From Candidatus Moraniibacteriota bacterium (lineage in GTDB: Bacteria > Patescibacteriota > Minisyncoccia > Moranbacterales > UBA9337), in NCBI GenBank assembly GCA_003507475.1, contig DNVQ01000044.1, positions 34,100 through 56,032 of the forward strand: a DNA stretch of 21,933 nucleotides, read 5' to 3'. The notes beneath the pieces are model-generated. The model saw nothing but the letters and a program-made list of their open reading frames with translations, was not told where the DNA came from and searched no databases. Positions within the stretch are counted from its first letter, which is position 1. Each line of letters opens with the position of its first letter. Position numbers and translations under genes: made by a program. This document shows, piece after piece, positions 15,191 to 21,742 of the stretch.

Positions 15191-16541
15191 GATGAAAACC
15201 TCCTGTTTTGGAAAATAATTCAAAATCATATACATCTGGCGATTTTGCAATTATTTCCATTATTTTTAGCATACCTTGTTTCCACTCAATGCAACGCACA
15301 TATGGATCAGTAATTTTTGAACCACTTTCCAAAGTCTCCCCTCGGCAATAGCCTCCACAAAAATACCTAAACACACAACTGCTGCAAGTTCCATTCATTG
15401 AGTCGACATCCAAGCTCCTTAATCCATTCAAAATGTGTGAGCTTTTCCATGTTTCACCTATACTAGGCGCCACAACATTTCCTATTTCGAAGCCATCCCT
15501 AACCATATTAATGCATGGATAAAGGGTGCCATCAGAGTTCACGCAACAAGTACAATGTCCCGTTCCACAATATTGGAATTTAATTCCTGACCTGATAGCA
15601 ACGATGGTTTCAGCCAGAAGTGTTGATCTTGTCATTTCTTGCCATTTCTTATTCCCTTCCACAACGCTAAACAATTCTTCGAACTCCTCCTTAAATTTTA
15701 CCGCTTTTACTTTCCCCTGTAAAGCATTGCCTATTCCAACAAGACTGGACGTTACAACCTGCTCAACCCCTAATTGTTCGGCTAATTTAAGAAGTCCTCG
15801 CAGTTGATTGATATTTTTATCATGAATAGTGAACGAAATTCTTGTTCTGCATCCATGACTGACCAAAGTTTTTATCGCTCCTACGGCCTTATCAAAAGCC
15901 CTTGTCTCATTCCGTAGAATTGCATTTGTCTCCCCATCTATTCCATCAAGACTGATTTGAACTAAAACACTATTCTTGCCAAAGAAGCCAGCTAATTCAT
16001 CATCTATGAAATACCCATTTGAATTAACTCTTATTTTCAAACCATTCTCAACGCCAGTTAGAACAATCTTTTTTAATTTCTCTTTTTCAAGCGTTGGCTC
16101 GCCTCCAGACAACACCAGCAACCGAGGATGCTCTGTTATAATCGATGAAAGATTTTTTATGGCTATAACGCTAGCTTCCAAGCTCATTTCATCAAAACTC
16201 GTACTTCCACTCGCATAACAATGATTGCAATTAAGATTGCATTTTCTGGTTACATTCAGAGTTGCCATAGACAATGCATTTTCCTGTTTTCTTTCGACAG
16301 GTATTGATTGCTGAATAGCATTTATTGAATTGTGGATGTGTGTGATATAGCCAACTACGTCATCTAACGGCAAATTGTACTTTCGCGATATTTCTTCTGA
16401 AAGCACTGCCAAGTTTGATTCTGCATATATCGCATCTACAACCTCTTTCAGAATTTTATTACCTGCCATCACTAATGGATGATTATGCCAAATTATACTG
16501 ACTAAATCATTTTTCCATCTTAAAGTAATTCGATCTTTCAT
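15183..16541 (-). CDS. RRE/PqqD-like radical SAM-SPASM peptide maturase
   Basis: This is a 452-aa maturase. Residues 1-85 look like a PqqD-type RiPP recognition element (short strands then MAGNKILKEVVDAIYAES and a helical pair). The radical SAM core has C101-x3-C105-x2-C108 (CNLNCNHCYA) and LSGGEPTLEKEK (144-155). A full SPASM domain follows with C325, C330, C332, C333, C343 (SDGTLYPC), C386-x2-C389, C395, C399 and C417, enough for two auxiliary 4Fe-4S clusters. Enzymes of this build install C-C or thioether links in ribosomal peptides and bind the leader through the RRE. The ATG has AAGGAG 7 bp ahead. It lies directly after the 26-aa precursor, separated by a hairpin, and overlaps the next gene by 8 bp. 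Confidence 0.93.
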   Translation of the reverse strand: MKDRITLRWKNDLVSIIWHNHPLVMAGNKILKEVVDAIYAESNLAVLSEEISRKYNLPLDDVVGYITHIHNSINAIQQSIPVERKQENALSMATLNVTRKCNLNCNHCYASGSTSFDEMSLEASVIAIKNLSSIITEHPRLLVLSGGEPTLEKEKLKKIVLTGVENGLKIRVNSNGYFIDDELAGFFGKNSVLVQISLDGIDGETNAILRNETRAFDKAVGAIKTLVSHGCRTRISFTIHDKNINQLRGLLKLAEQLGVEQVVTSSLVGIGNALQGKVKAVKFKEEFEELFSVVEGNKKWQEMTRSTLLAETIVAIRSGIKFQYCGTGHCTCCVNSDGTLYPCINMVRDGFEIGNVVAPSIGETWKSSHILNGLRSLDVDSMNGTCSSCVFRYFCGGYCRGETLESGSKITDPYVRCIEWKQGMLKIMEIIAKSPDVYDFELFSKTGGFHRE

Positions 16542-16566
16542 TTTAATCTCCTTGAATAAAATAGAA

Positions 16567-16590
16567 GGGGGCTAACTTACGCTAACCCCC
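16567..16590 (-). terminator. Attenuator-like hairpin between precursor and maturase
   Basis: A 10-bp stem (16567-16576 with 16581-16590, two G-T wobbles on the minus strand) closes a GTAA loop, a GNRA-type tetraloop. The downstream tract CTTCTATTTTATT is a poor T-run, so read-through is expected. Partial termination here would give much more precursor mRNA than maturase mRNA, as is common in RiPP operons. It could also be an RNA processing or stability element. Confidence 0.7.
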
Positions 16591-16626
16591 AAAAAAGTTT
16601 ACTTACAAACCATCGGCCAATGATTG

Positions 16627-16707
16627 CTATTTACCACTGTAACGTGGTGCGGCTGCTTCACAGGTTGATACCTGGACAACTGGGTTCGAAACGAAAACCT
16701 TCAACAT
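16627..16707 (-). CDS. 26-aa RiPP precursor peptide
   Basis: An ORF of 26 codons with a near-perfect AAAGGAGGTG site 5-6 bp before the ATG. The peptide begins MLKVFVSNPVVQ and ends VSTCEAAAPRYSGK. It has one Cys (C16), one Glu (E17) and one Tyr (Y23). It lies first in the operon, behind a promoter and a leader of about 110 nt, and directly before an RRE-radical SAM-SPASM maturase, the standard place for the substrate. Length matches PqqA-class precursors (about 23-30 aa), but PqqA uses Glu-x3-Tyr and this has Glu-x5-Tyr. A thioether from C16 or a C-C link between side chains are both possible. The N-terminal 13 residues are the likely recognition part. I recognise no named family. Confidence 0.8.
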   Translation of the reverse strand: MLKVFVSNPVVQVSTCEAAAPRYSGK

Positions 16708-16847
16708 TTTTATCACCTCCTTTTCATTGTCTGAGTTTTTCTATCGAATGTCGAAATGACACTCTTGCTCCATAGAACTATTAGATTTGTGGTTATCTTT
16801 ATTTCAATGAACTACTACCCAAAAACATAACAGAAAAAAGTGGATTT
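16708..16847 (-). promoter_or_regulatory. Leader region of the RiPP operon
   Basis: This 5' untranslated stretch has a strong ribosome site (AAAGGAGGTG near 16712-16721) and a small hairpin GAGTGTC-ATTTC-GACATTC around 16746-16764. A 10-codon ORF (16741-16773) is present but has no ribosome site. No known riboswitch is recognised. Confidence 0.4.
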
Positions 16848-16853
16848 TGTCAA
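16824..16853 (-). promoter_or_regulatory. Promoter of the RiPP operon
   Basis: Minus strand: consensus TTGACA (16848-16853), 18 bp, TATGTT (16824-16829); TTATGT at 17 bp is an alternative register. It lies right after the terminator of the upstream membrane-protein gene, so the operon is expressed independently. Confidence 0.65.
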
Positions 16854-16879
16854 GCAAATGTAGGCTAGCAATATTGTCA

Positions 16880-16926
16880 ATCAAAAATAAAACGAGACGT
16901 GAAATTGCATTTGCAACTCACGCCTC
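16880..16926 (-). terminator. Strong rho-independent terminator of the membrane-protein gene
   Basis: A stem of about 14 bp (16894-16908 with 16913-16926, a few wobbles or mismatches) starts 4 bp past the stop and is followed on the minus strand by GTTTTATTTTTG. Confidence 0.85.
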
Positions 16927-16930
16927 TTGA

Positions 16931-17818
16931 TTACATCGCTGATTTTACAGCAGCGAATACAGATTCGTATCCATAGCTATAGAGCCAGGCCCAGAAAATC
17001 CCTTGAATTATAGACAAGGGAACCAAGACATGAACCATTCTTTCAAAATCTCCAAGTTCCTTTTTGAAAAAAATAGGAACTTGTTCCGGTCCATCCCAGA
17101 TAGTAGCTTTTGCGTTTATGGCCACCATTCCAAGAAAACCGATAACTTTTGACTCTCGATGGATTATATCTAACGCTCTACGATAACCTTCGCCAAAAGT
17201 AACATCCTTGCCAGTCCTGAGACTGTATACCATAAAGCCCCAGGCAACCCAAAAGTCAAAAGCGATAGTCCAAACAGAAACTTCCAAATCTGATTTGTTG
17301 AAATAATTCAACGTGGCTACAAGACCAATACAGGCAAATACCACCCAATAGTCCATAGCCACATAATAGGCACGTTGTTTCATTGTCATTCTTACAGTTT
17401 CCACAACGTCCTCATGACTATCATCTTCAAAAATCTGAAAAAATTCTCTAGTAGCCTCCTTGATTACCAAGATAATTTTATTATCCTTGAATTTCTCAAG
17501 AATAAAAACTACCAGAAAGACGAGCCCAATAAAAATAGTTATGGGAGCACTTGTGGCAATTATCAATCTCTGCCAAACAATCTGAACCCCCAAGACTTCT
17601 TTCGAGAACTCAAAAGTATTTGCGCCAATAACGATTAAATAGAATAGTGAGAGAATCTTATTATCCCAAATTTCCCTCAAAAAACCTACTGCATTGTTTT
17701 TAACAATGTAAGATCTTGTCATTTCCAACCTCTCTCTATTTTTTGAAGGAAAAAATACCTCCAGCCACTCCTCACCTTTTCTATGGACATATTGGTCCAC
17801 TCTTTGAGATACATTCAC
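16931..17818 (-). CDS. Multi-pass membrane protein of unknown function beside the RiPP operon
   Basis: This 295-aa protein has five or six hydrophobic segments (about 54-70, 85-107, 150-170, 181-200, a weaker one 224-240, and 262-282) and an amphipathic charged N-terminus (MNVSQRVDQYVHRKGEEW). Between segments 2 and 3 is a charged loop of about 40 residues. I see no ATP-binding, protease or transporter motif, so it is not an ABC exporter. The start is GTG with GGAGG 6 bp upstream. Promoter (17877-17905) and terminator (16880-16926) make it a single-gene unit. Its base composition and ribosome site resemble the RiPP genes, so it could serve in export, immunity or use of the peptide product. 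Function not assignable. Confidence 0.82.
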   Translation of the reverse strand: MNVSQRVDQYVHRKGEEWLEVFFPSKNRERLEMTRSYIVKNNAVGFLREIWDNKILSLFYLIVIGANTFEFSKEVLGVQIVWQRLIIATSAPITIFIGLVFLVVFILEKFKDNKIILVIKEATREFFQIFEDDSHEDVVETVRMTMKQRAYYVAMDYWVVFACIGLVATLNYFNKSDLEVSVWTIAFDFWVAWGFMVYSLRTGKDVTFGEGYRRALDIIHRESKVIGFLGMVAINAKATIWDGPEQVPIFFKKELGDFERMVHVLVPLSIIQGIFWAWLYSYGYESVFAAVKSAM

Positions 17819-17876
17819 TTTGGACCTCCATTTTTATTAAGTTTTCAAACTACCATCCATAATTCACTAACTTTAA

Positions 17877-17905
17877 ATTATACACCAAAATCAACAAAAA
17901 GTCAA
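17877..17905 (-). promoter_or_regulatory. Near-consensus promoter of the membrane-protein gene
   Basis: Minus strand: TTGACT (17900-17905), 17 bp, TATAAT (17877-17882). This is the best sigma70 match in the window; transcription would begin about 50 bp before the GTG. Confidence 0.8.
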
Positions 17906-17915
17906 GGTTTACGGC

Positions 17916-17950
17916 AACCAAAAAACAAGCCTTAATCAGAGGCTTGTTTT
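17916..17950 (-). terminator. Terminator after the HExxH protein gene, first copy of a repeated module
   Basis: Perfect 10-bp stem AAAACAAGCC / GGCTTGTTTT (17922-17931 with 17941-17950), 9-nt loop, followed on the minus strand by six T. About 110 bp past the stop at 18059. The stem plus the flank to about 17981 resembles 18871-18929. Confidence 0.75.
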
Positions 17951-18058
17951 GAGGGGTTTTTGAGTTATTTTTTATTTTTAACAACTTCTATTTTTGCCAT
18001 TAACTAATAAGACTCATTCTGCTCTTTTAATTTATTTTTTATAATATTTTAGTTTTTT

Positions 18059-18796
18059 CTATTTACCATTACAACAAAAAGGCTTTCGTTTATTAGCAAT
18101 CTTTATTAAGCCATCTGAATTGGTTTTAGAAAGATATTCATCAAGACTTCCGCTTTCCTGCCAAAGATTTCTATAGTAAGGAAAAAACTGCTCGTGTTGT
18201 TTATATCCAGCATCTGCCTTGCCCAGCAAGGCAACCCATTCTGGCAATCCTAAAATTACCACATTGAATATTTCTGCTAAATCCCAACTATCTATGAGTT
18301 TTAAATATTTTTTTTCTTTTATATAAGTGTAGTAATAAAAATGCAGTATTTCATGTGCAAAATGACGTCGCACTTCTGTCGGCTCTTGTACCGCTTGATA
18401 CCAGATTTGAAAATTATTATAATCATCCCCAATAACACCGCATTTTGCGATAGAAAGGAATGCTATTAAACTTTTTTCTTTATAAAATCCCAATTCACCA
18501 AAAAGTATCTCTAGCTGTTTAAAATAATCTACTGAAATATCATCCCAAATGGCTTGCATGTTTTTCTGTGCATGCACAATATCTGTCTCATGGTTTTGAT
18601 AATAAGTTTCCACATAAGGGTATATAATATCCATTCGTTCATTTTCTGATTTGTTCTGACACACACCCAAAAGTGGGTGCTCCCTTATGATACGATCATA
18701 TCCAAAATCAAAATCGCCAATTTTCTCATCAATAAAATAAAGAATTATTTCCTTATCAAAATCCTTATCAACAGTAACAATAACTTTTGGATACAT
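18059..18796 (-). CDS. Putative zincin-like metallopeptidase (HExxH protein)
   Basis: This 245-aa soluble protein has an AHEILHFYYY helix holding H148-E149-x2-H152, the zinc-binding HExxH motif. Candidate third ligands are E175 (DLAEIFNVV) or E186 (GLPEWVALL), as in gluzincins. There is no signal peptide or membrane segment, so it would act in the cytoplasm. The first 100 residues are not recognised. The C-terminus is Cys-containing and basic (KRKPFCCNGK). It stands alone, with a promoter (18828-18856) and terminator (17916-17950) of its own. No Shine-Dalgarno precedes the ATG. The motif is clear, but a protease function is inferred from it alone. Confidence 0.7.
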   Translation of the reverse strand: MYPKVIVTVDKDFDKEIILYFIDEKIGDFDFGYDRIIREHPLLGVCQNKSENERMDIIYPYVETYYQNHETDIVHAQKNMQAIWDDISVDYFKQLEILFGELGFYKEKSLIAFLSIAKCGVIGDDYNNFQIWYQAVQEPTEVRRHFAHEILHFYYYTYIKEKKYLKLIDSWDLAEIFNVVILGLPEWVALLGKADAGYKQHEQFFPYYRNLWQESGSLDEYLSKTNSDGLIKIANKRKPFCCNGK

Positions 18797-18827
18797 AAAA
18801 GTCCAGATCTACAATATTTACTTTTCT

Positions 18828-18856
18828 ATTCTAACAAAGTTTACCAAATACTCAAA
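18828..18856 (-). promoter_or_regulatory. Putative promoter of the HExxH protein gene
   Basis: Minus strand: TTTGAG (18851-18856), 17 bp, TAGAAT (18828-18833), about 32 bp before the ATG. The -35 is weak. Confidence 0.45.
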
Positions 18857-18860
18857 TCCA

Positions 18861-18897
18861 AAGAAAAATAAAACAGGCCTCTAGCTGAGACTTGTTT
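18861..18897 (-). terminator. Terminator after the ATP-grasp gene, second copy of the repeated module
   Basis: An 11-pair stem with one mismatch (18871-18881 with 18887-18897) is followed on the minus strand by TATTTTTCTTT. The flank to about 18929 (GTTTTTGA, then TTATTTTTTATTTTTAA) repeats that at 17956-17981. It lies about 100 bp past the stop at 19000, the same distance as the first copy from its gene. Confidence 0.65.
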
Positions 18898-18999
18898 TTT
18901 GGAGTTTTTGATTATTTTTTATTTTTAAATAAGTTTGTTTTAATTTTAAAGATTTATATCTTTATTTGAAATTTGTAATTTGACATTTGAAATTTACTT

Positions 19000-20298
19000 T
19001 TATATCCATCCCCACTCTTTTAATCTTTTCTTGTCACATTTGTGGAAATCCAAACCAATATCATTCCTATAAAACTTCTTAGGAATAATTACTTTCTTTA
19101 TCACGTCTATGCATTTTTTCTGAGCACCTTTGGCAGTTTTGCAAGAGTGAGTAACATGCAAGATAAAGCCGGTATTACTAGAAATGAATAAATTGCCATA
19201 CTTATCTTTGGAAACTTCTTCAAAATGAATATGCTCCATATCTCCCAAAGTGAACTCTGAATTAAAATAAATATACTCGCCCTTGGAAGAATATTTATTT
19301 ATTCTTATATGATAAGGAAAAGGTGGAGTAGCCACTAGTACAGCTGTGGCAAATTCTTTTTTATATTTCAAATCATATTGCTTGCCATCGGCCACCGCTT
19401 TTAGGAATTCTCCGATGGGTGATTTTATCAATTCCACATGCAAATGAGTAGCTGGCCAGCCAAAACGAGTAGTCAATTCCAAAGGATAAACATTTTTTTC
19501 ATCCACTATACAATTCACATCTACATCTCCCCGAAAATCTATTTTCCTTAAATAATCTTTAAGCTTAGCTAAAGTTTCTTTAAATAACCGATTGTTTTCA
19601 TCATTAGTCATCCACATCAAAGTTCCCATCTCGTATGTCTTGGGTCCCAATCCTCCCGAGTAAAGATCTTTATGTTCAATATTAAGTTCAATCGGTCCTA
19701 CCCAATCATCACCATTAAAATATCGGGCCACCCCTATTTCGATTCCGATAGCTTTCTTTTGAATATCGATACTAGCACACTCTGAGTTTTTATAACGATA
19801 ATAATTTTTTAAAACATCAATTACATCTCGTCCATCTTCGAAATCACCTACATAATTAAAAATCTTATCGGCGTGTCCATTTTGTTTTACCACCCAAGGA
19901 CCTTTATTTTTCTTAATATATGCAATTGCATCATCTACATTTGTAAAATTATTGGAAGGAATTACCGGCACTCCATAATTAGCAAAAACTTTTTTGCAAT
20001 ATTGCCTATCATGTTCCAACTTATCTCCAAGCTCGCATCCGCCCACCACTGAGTAGCCTTGTTTTCTAAGTTTGTTCTGTTCCTTGCCGTAACCAATGCT
20101 GTCAAAAACTATTAACCCATCCCCTTTTCCAACCCAATCCAATTCTTTTTTCCAGTCTTTAACTTTATCCAATATCCCTTTATAGTTAATTCTTTGGGAT
20201 TTGTCCTCCACAAAAAAACGAACTTGATGTCCCTCTTTTTTAAAACGATATGCCAAATCAGCTCCAGACAAATCCAATGAAACAAATAATACCCTCAT
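19000..20298 (-). CDS. PurD-like ATP-grasp ligase
   Basis: This 432-aa protein has the build of phosphoribosylamine-glycine ligase. An N-terminal Rossmann-like domain begins MRVLFVSLDLSGADLAYRFK. An ATP-grasp linker GDKLEHDRQYCKKVFANYGVPVIPS is followed by a VVKQNGHADK strand (where PurD has VIKADGLAAGKG), IELNIEHKDLYSGGLGPKTYEMGT (PurD: QDHKR..DGDTGPNTGGMG), and a metal-binding LELTTRFGWPATHLHVEL (PurD: LEFNVRFGDPETQ). The family's glycine-rich loop is altered and the last 120 residues diverge, so the substrate may not be phosphoribosylamine and glycine. No purine genes are nearby. It stands alone without a visible Shine-Dalgarno. An ATP-dependent carboxylate-amine ligase is secure; true PurD is doubtful. 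Confidence 0.82.
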   Translation of the reverse strand: MRVLFVSLDLSGADLAYRFKKEGHQVRFFVEDKSQRINYKGILDKVKDWKKELDWVGKGDGLIVFDSIGYGKEQNKLRKQGYSVVGGCELGDKLEHDRQYCKKVFANYGVPVIPSNNFTNVDDAIAYIKKNKGPWVVKQNGHADKIFNYVGDFEDGRDVIDVLKNYYRYKNSECASIDIQKKAIGIEIGVARYFNGDDWVGPIELNIEHKDLYSGGLGPKTYEMGTLMWMTNDENNRLFKETLAKLKDYLRKIDFRGDVDVNCIVDEKNVYPLELTTRFGWPATHLHVELIKSPIGEFLKAVADGKQYDLKYKKEFATAVLVATPPFPYHIRINKYSSKGEYIYFNSEFTLGDMEHIHFEEVSKDKYGNLFISSNTGFILHVTHSCKTAKGAQKKCIDVIKKVIIPKKFYRNDIGLDFHKCDKKRLKEWGWI

Positions 20299-20431
20299 AG
20301 AAAATTTTACACGATTTAATCAAAATTATATTTAAAAATATGTCCTAAAATCATTTAATCAAAATATTGCCTAAATAAATATTTTTTACAAATAACTTTC
20401 CATTTTAATACATTTTTTAAGATTTGTCAAT

Positions 20432-20470
20432 ACCAGAAAAAACACACAAACCCATTAAAAATGGGCTTGT
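20432..20470 (-). terminator. Rho-independent terminator of the Cys-rich acidic protein gene
   Basis: Perfect 10-bp stem ACAAGCCCAT / ATGGGTTTGT on the minus strand (20446-20455 with 20461-20470), followed by GTGTTTTTTC. It begins about 10 bp past the stop at 20481. Confidence 0.88.
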
Positions 20471-20480
20471 AAACAAAAGT

Positions 20481-21203
20481 TTATTCAATTATAGGCAATG
20501 ATCCGCCATTTTCTTCATTCTTTTGAACTACTCTTTCTCCAGCCGAAATCTCAATATTTTCAGTCTCTACCGTTACATCCTGAGTAGACTCTTCTTCATT
20601 TTCAACTCCGCCTGACTCTTGGGAACTTTCTAATTCCTCATCAGTTTCAGTAGATGTATCATCCTCAACTCCCGCACCACTATCCCCATCTTCGCTTAAA
20701 TCACCTTCCGTATTTTCAATTGACTCAACATCTTCTTCTTCAGAATTTAAACACGCCTCATCACCCTCTTCACATTCACCCTCCTCCTCTTCAATCGGAT
20801 TTTCGATAGCATACTGAGCCGGATCAATGCAGGCGCTGGCATAATTTTCTTCCATATTTTCTAGAGTACAAAAAACGAACTCACAATCGGGTTCGTTTTG
20901 GGCGCACACAAGCGCATCACAATCTTCATCATTTGCATCACAAGATGAAATTTTACTCGCATTTTTATTTATAACTTTGAAATACCAAATATCTTCTTCG
21001 GGATCATCGGTACACATTTCACCCTCCTCCTCACTCTCAGGGTCGCACTCCCACACAAAACAAGTCTCGGTATAAGGATCGCAATCCACTTGAGCTTGCA
21101 CGATATAATCTTTCTTAACCATATAACGATAAAAAGTCGCGCCAAAAGAAGCCAATATTAAAATTCCCATCGTCCACCAAAATATTTTTGTTTTTGTATC
21201 CAT
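20481..21203 (-). CDS. Membrane-anchored Cys-rich acidic protein
   Basis: This 240-aa protein is counted from the ATG at 21203; a TTG at 21218 would add five residues. An N-terminal anchor (IFWWTMGILILASFGATFY, about residues 7-25) is followed by a Cys-rich part with about 14 Cys in spaced CD/DCD patterns (CDPYTETCFVWECDP, SCDANDEDCDALVC, CEEGDEACL), then a long Glu/Asp/Ser/Thr-rich tail. The Cys part is reminiscent of extracellular disulfide or cation-binding modules; the tail is likely disordered. It is probably exposed outside the membrane. A good AAGGAGG (21257-21263) lies just after the predicted transcript start, but the ATG is about 55 nt further, with no start codon at normal spacing. 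Function unknown. Confidence 0.75.
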   Translation of the reverse strand: MDTKTKIFWWTMGILILASFGATFYRYMVKKDYIVQAQVDCDPYTETCFVWECDPESEEEGEMCTDDPEEDIWYFKVINKNASKISSCDANDEDCDALVCAQNEPDCEFVFCTLENMEENYASACIDPAQYAIENPIEEEEGECEEGDEACLNSEEEDVESIENTEGDLSEDGDSGAGVEDDTSTETDEELESSQESGGVENEEESTQDVTVETENIEISAGERVVQKNEENGGSLPIIE

Positions 21204-21274
21204 TTTTATAATTTTCAAGTCAAAAATTATTTATGTTTATAAACTTTTATTTTAGCCTCCTTCTAAATTAATTC

Positions 21275-21304
21275 ATTATACCACAGGCGCTTATTCTAAT
21301 GCAA
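21275..21304 (-). promoter_or_regulatory. Extended -10 promoter of the Cys-rich acidic protein gene
   Basis: Minus strand: TTGCAT (21299-21304), 18 bp, TGG-TATAAT (-10 at 21275-21280), with the same TGTGGTATAAT core as the promoters at 5830 and 13176. Confidence 0.75.
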
Positions 21305-21309
21305 ATAAA

Positions 21310-21343
21310 AAAAATGAAAAATGAGCAGAAAATTTTGCTCATT
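21310..21343 (-). terminator. Rho-independent terminator of the coiled-coil gene
   Basis: 8-bp stem AATGAGCA / TGCTCATT (21320-21327 with 21336-21343), followed on the minus strand by TTTCATTTTTTTT. It lies about 32 bp past the stop at 21376. Confidence 0.82.
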
Positions 21344-21375
21344 GTTTTAATCGAAAAAATTATATATAATTCTTG

Positions 21376-21735
21376 TTAAAACTTTGCCGAAACAAGCTTC
21401 TCCAACTTGAGTACTCTTTTTTCCATTTTCTCAAATTCATCATAACTCACCTTTTGCTTTAAATCATACTTAATATCAGAAATATCATCCTTCATCACAT
21501 TTAAATCCTCTTGCATATTATCCAAACGCTCATCAATACCATCTAGACGATTATCAATTCCATCTAGACGATTATCAATTCCATCTAGACGATTATCGAT
21601 ACTGCTCAAGTGACCAGTGATTTCCAAATGTTGCTCCGCAATTATCGCTATGTTATCATTAAGACTTTCCAATACAACCGACATTTTGTCAGAGCTTTTC
21701 ATTTTTTTTATATTTTTTACGGTTTTCTTTTTCAT
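21376..21735 (-). CDS. Heptad-repeat coiled-coil protein
   Basis: This 119-aa protein has a basic N-terminus (MKKKTVKNIKKMK), then a long coiled coil. Perfect heptads SIDNRLDG, GIDNRLDG, GIDNRLDG, GIDERLDN (about residues 44-73) continue into NMQEDLNVMKDDISDIKYDL, and the C-terminal helix is FEKMEKRVLKLEKLV. The Ile/Leu core favours a trimeric or tetrameric rod. There is no membrane segment. DNA of the heptads is a 21-bp tandem repeat. A promoter 7 bp upstream of the ATG implies a leaderless transcript. Similar short proteins are common in CPR and in phage, with no settled role. Confidence 0.85.
   Translation of the reverse strand: MKKKTVKNIKKMKSSDKMSVVLESLNDNIAIIAEQHLEITGHLSSIDNRLDGIDNRLDGIDNRLDGIDERLDNMQEDLNVMKDDISDIKYDLKQKVSYDEFEKMEKRVLKLEKLVSAKF
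21539..21601. repeat. 21-bp tandem repeat coding heptads
   Basis: Three copies of CCATCTAGACGATTATCAAT plus one base, at 21539-21559, 21560-21580 and 21581-21601 (the last with changes at its end), and a degenerate copy before them. Each unit codes one coiled-coil heptad, so slippage would change rod length by whole heptads. Confidence 0.9.
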
Positions 21736-21742
21736 ATATACT

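Noticed and set aside
16741..16773. 10-codon ORF with a Cys ahead of the RiPP precursor
   Set aside because: It has no ribosome site and ends before the strong site of the 26-aa gene. A leader peptide role cannot be excluded, but nothing supports it.
21539..21601. Regular repeats as a CRISPR array
   Set aside because: The units are contiguous with no spacers and are in frame as coiled-coil heptads.
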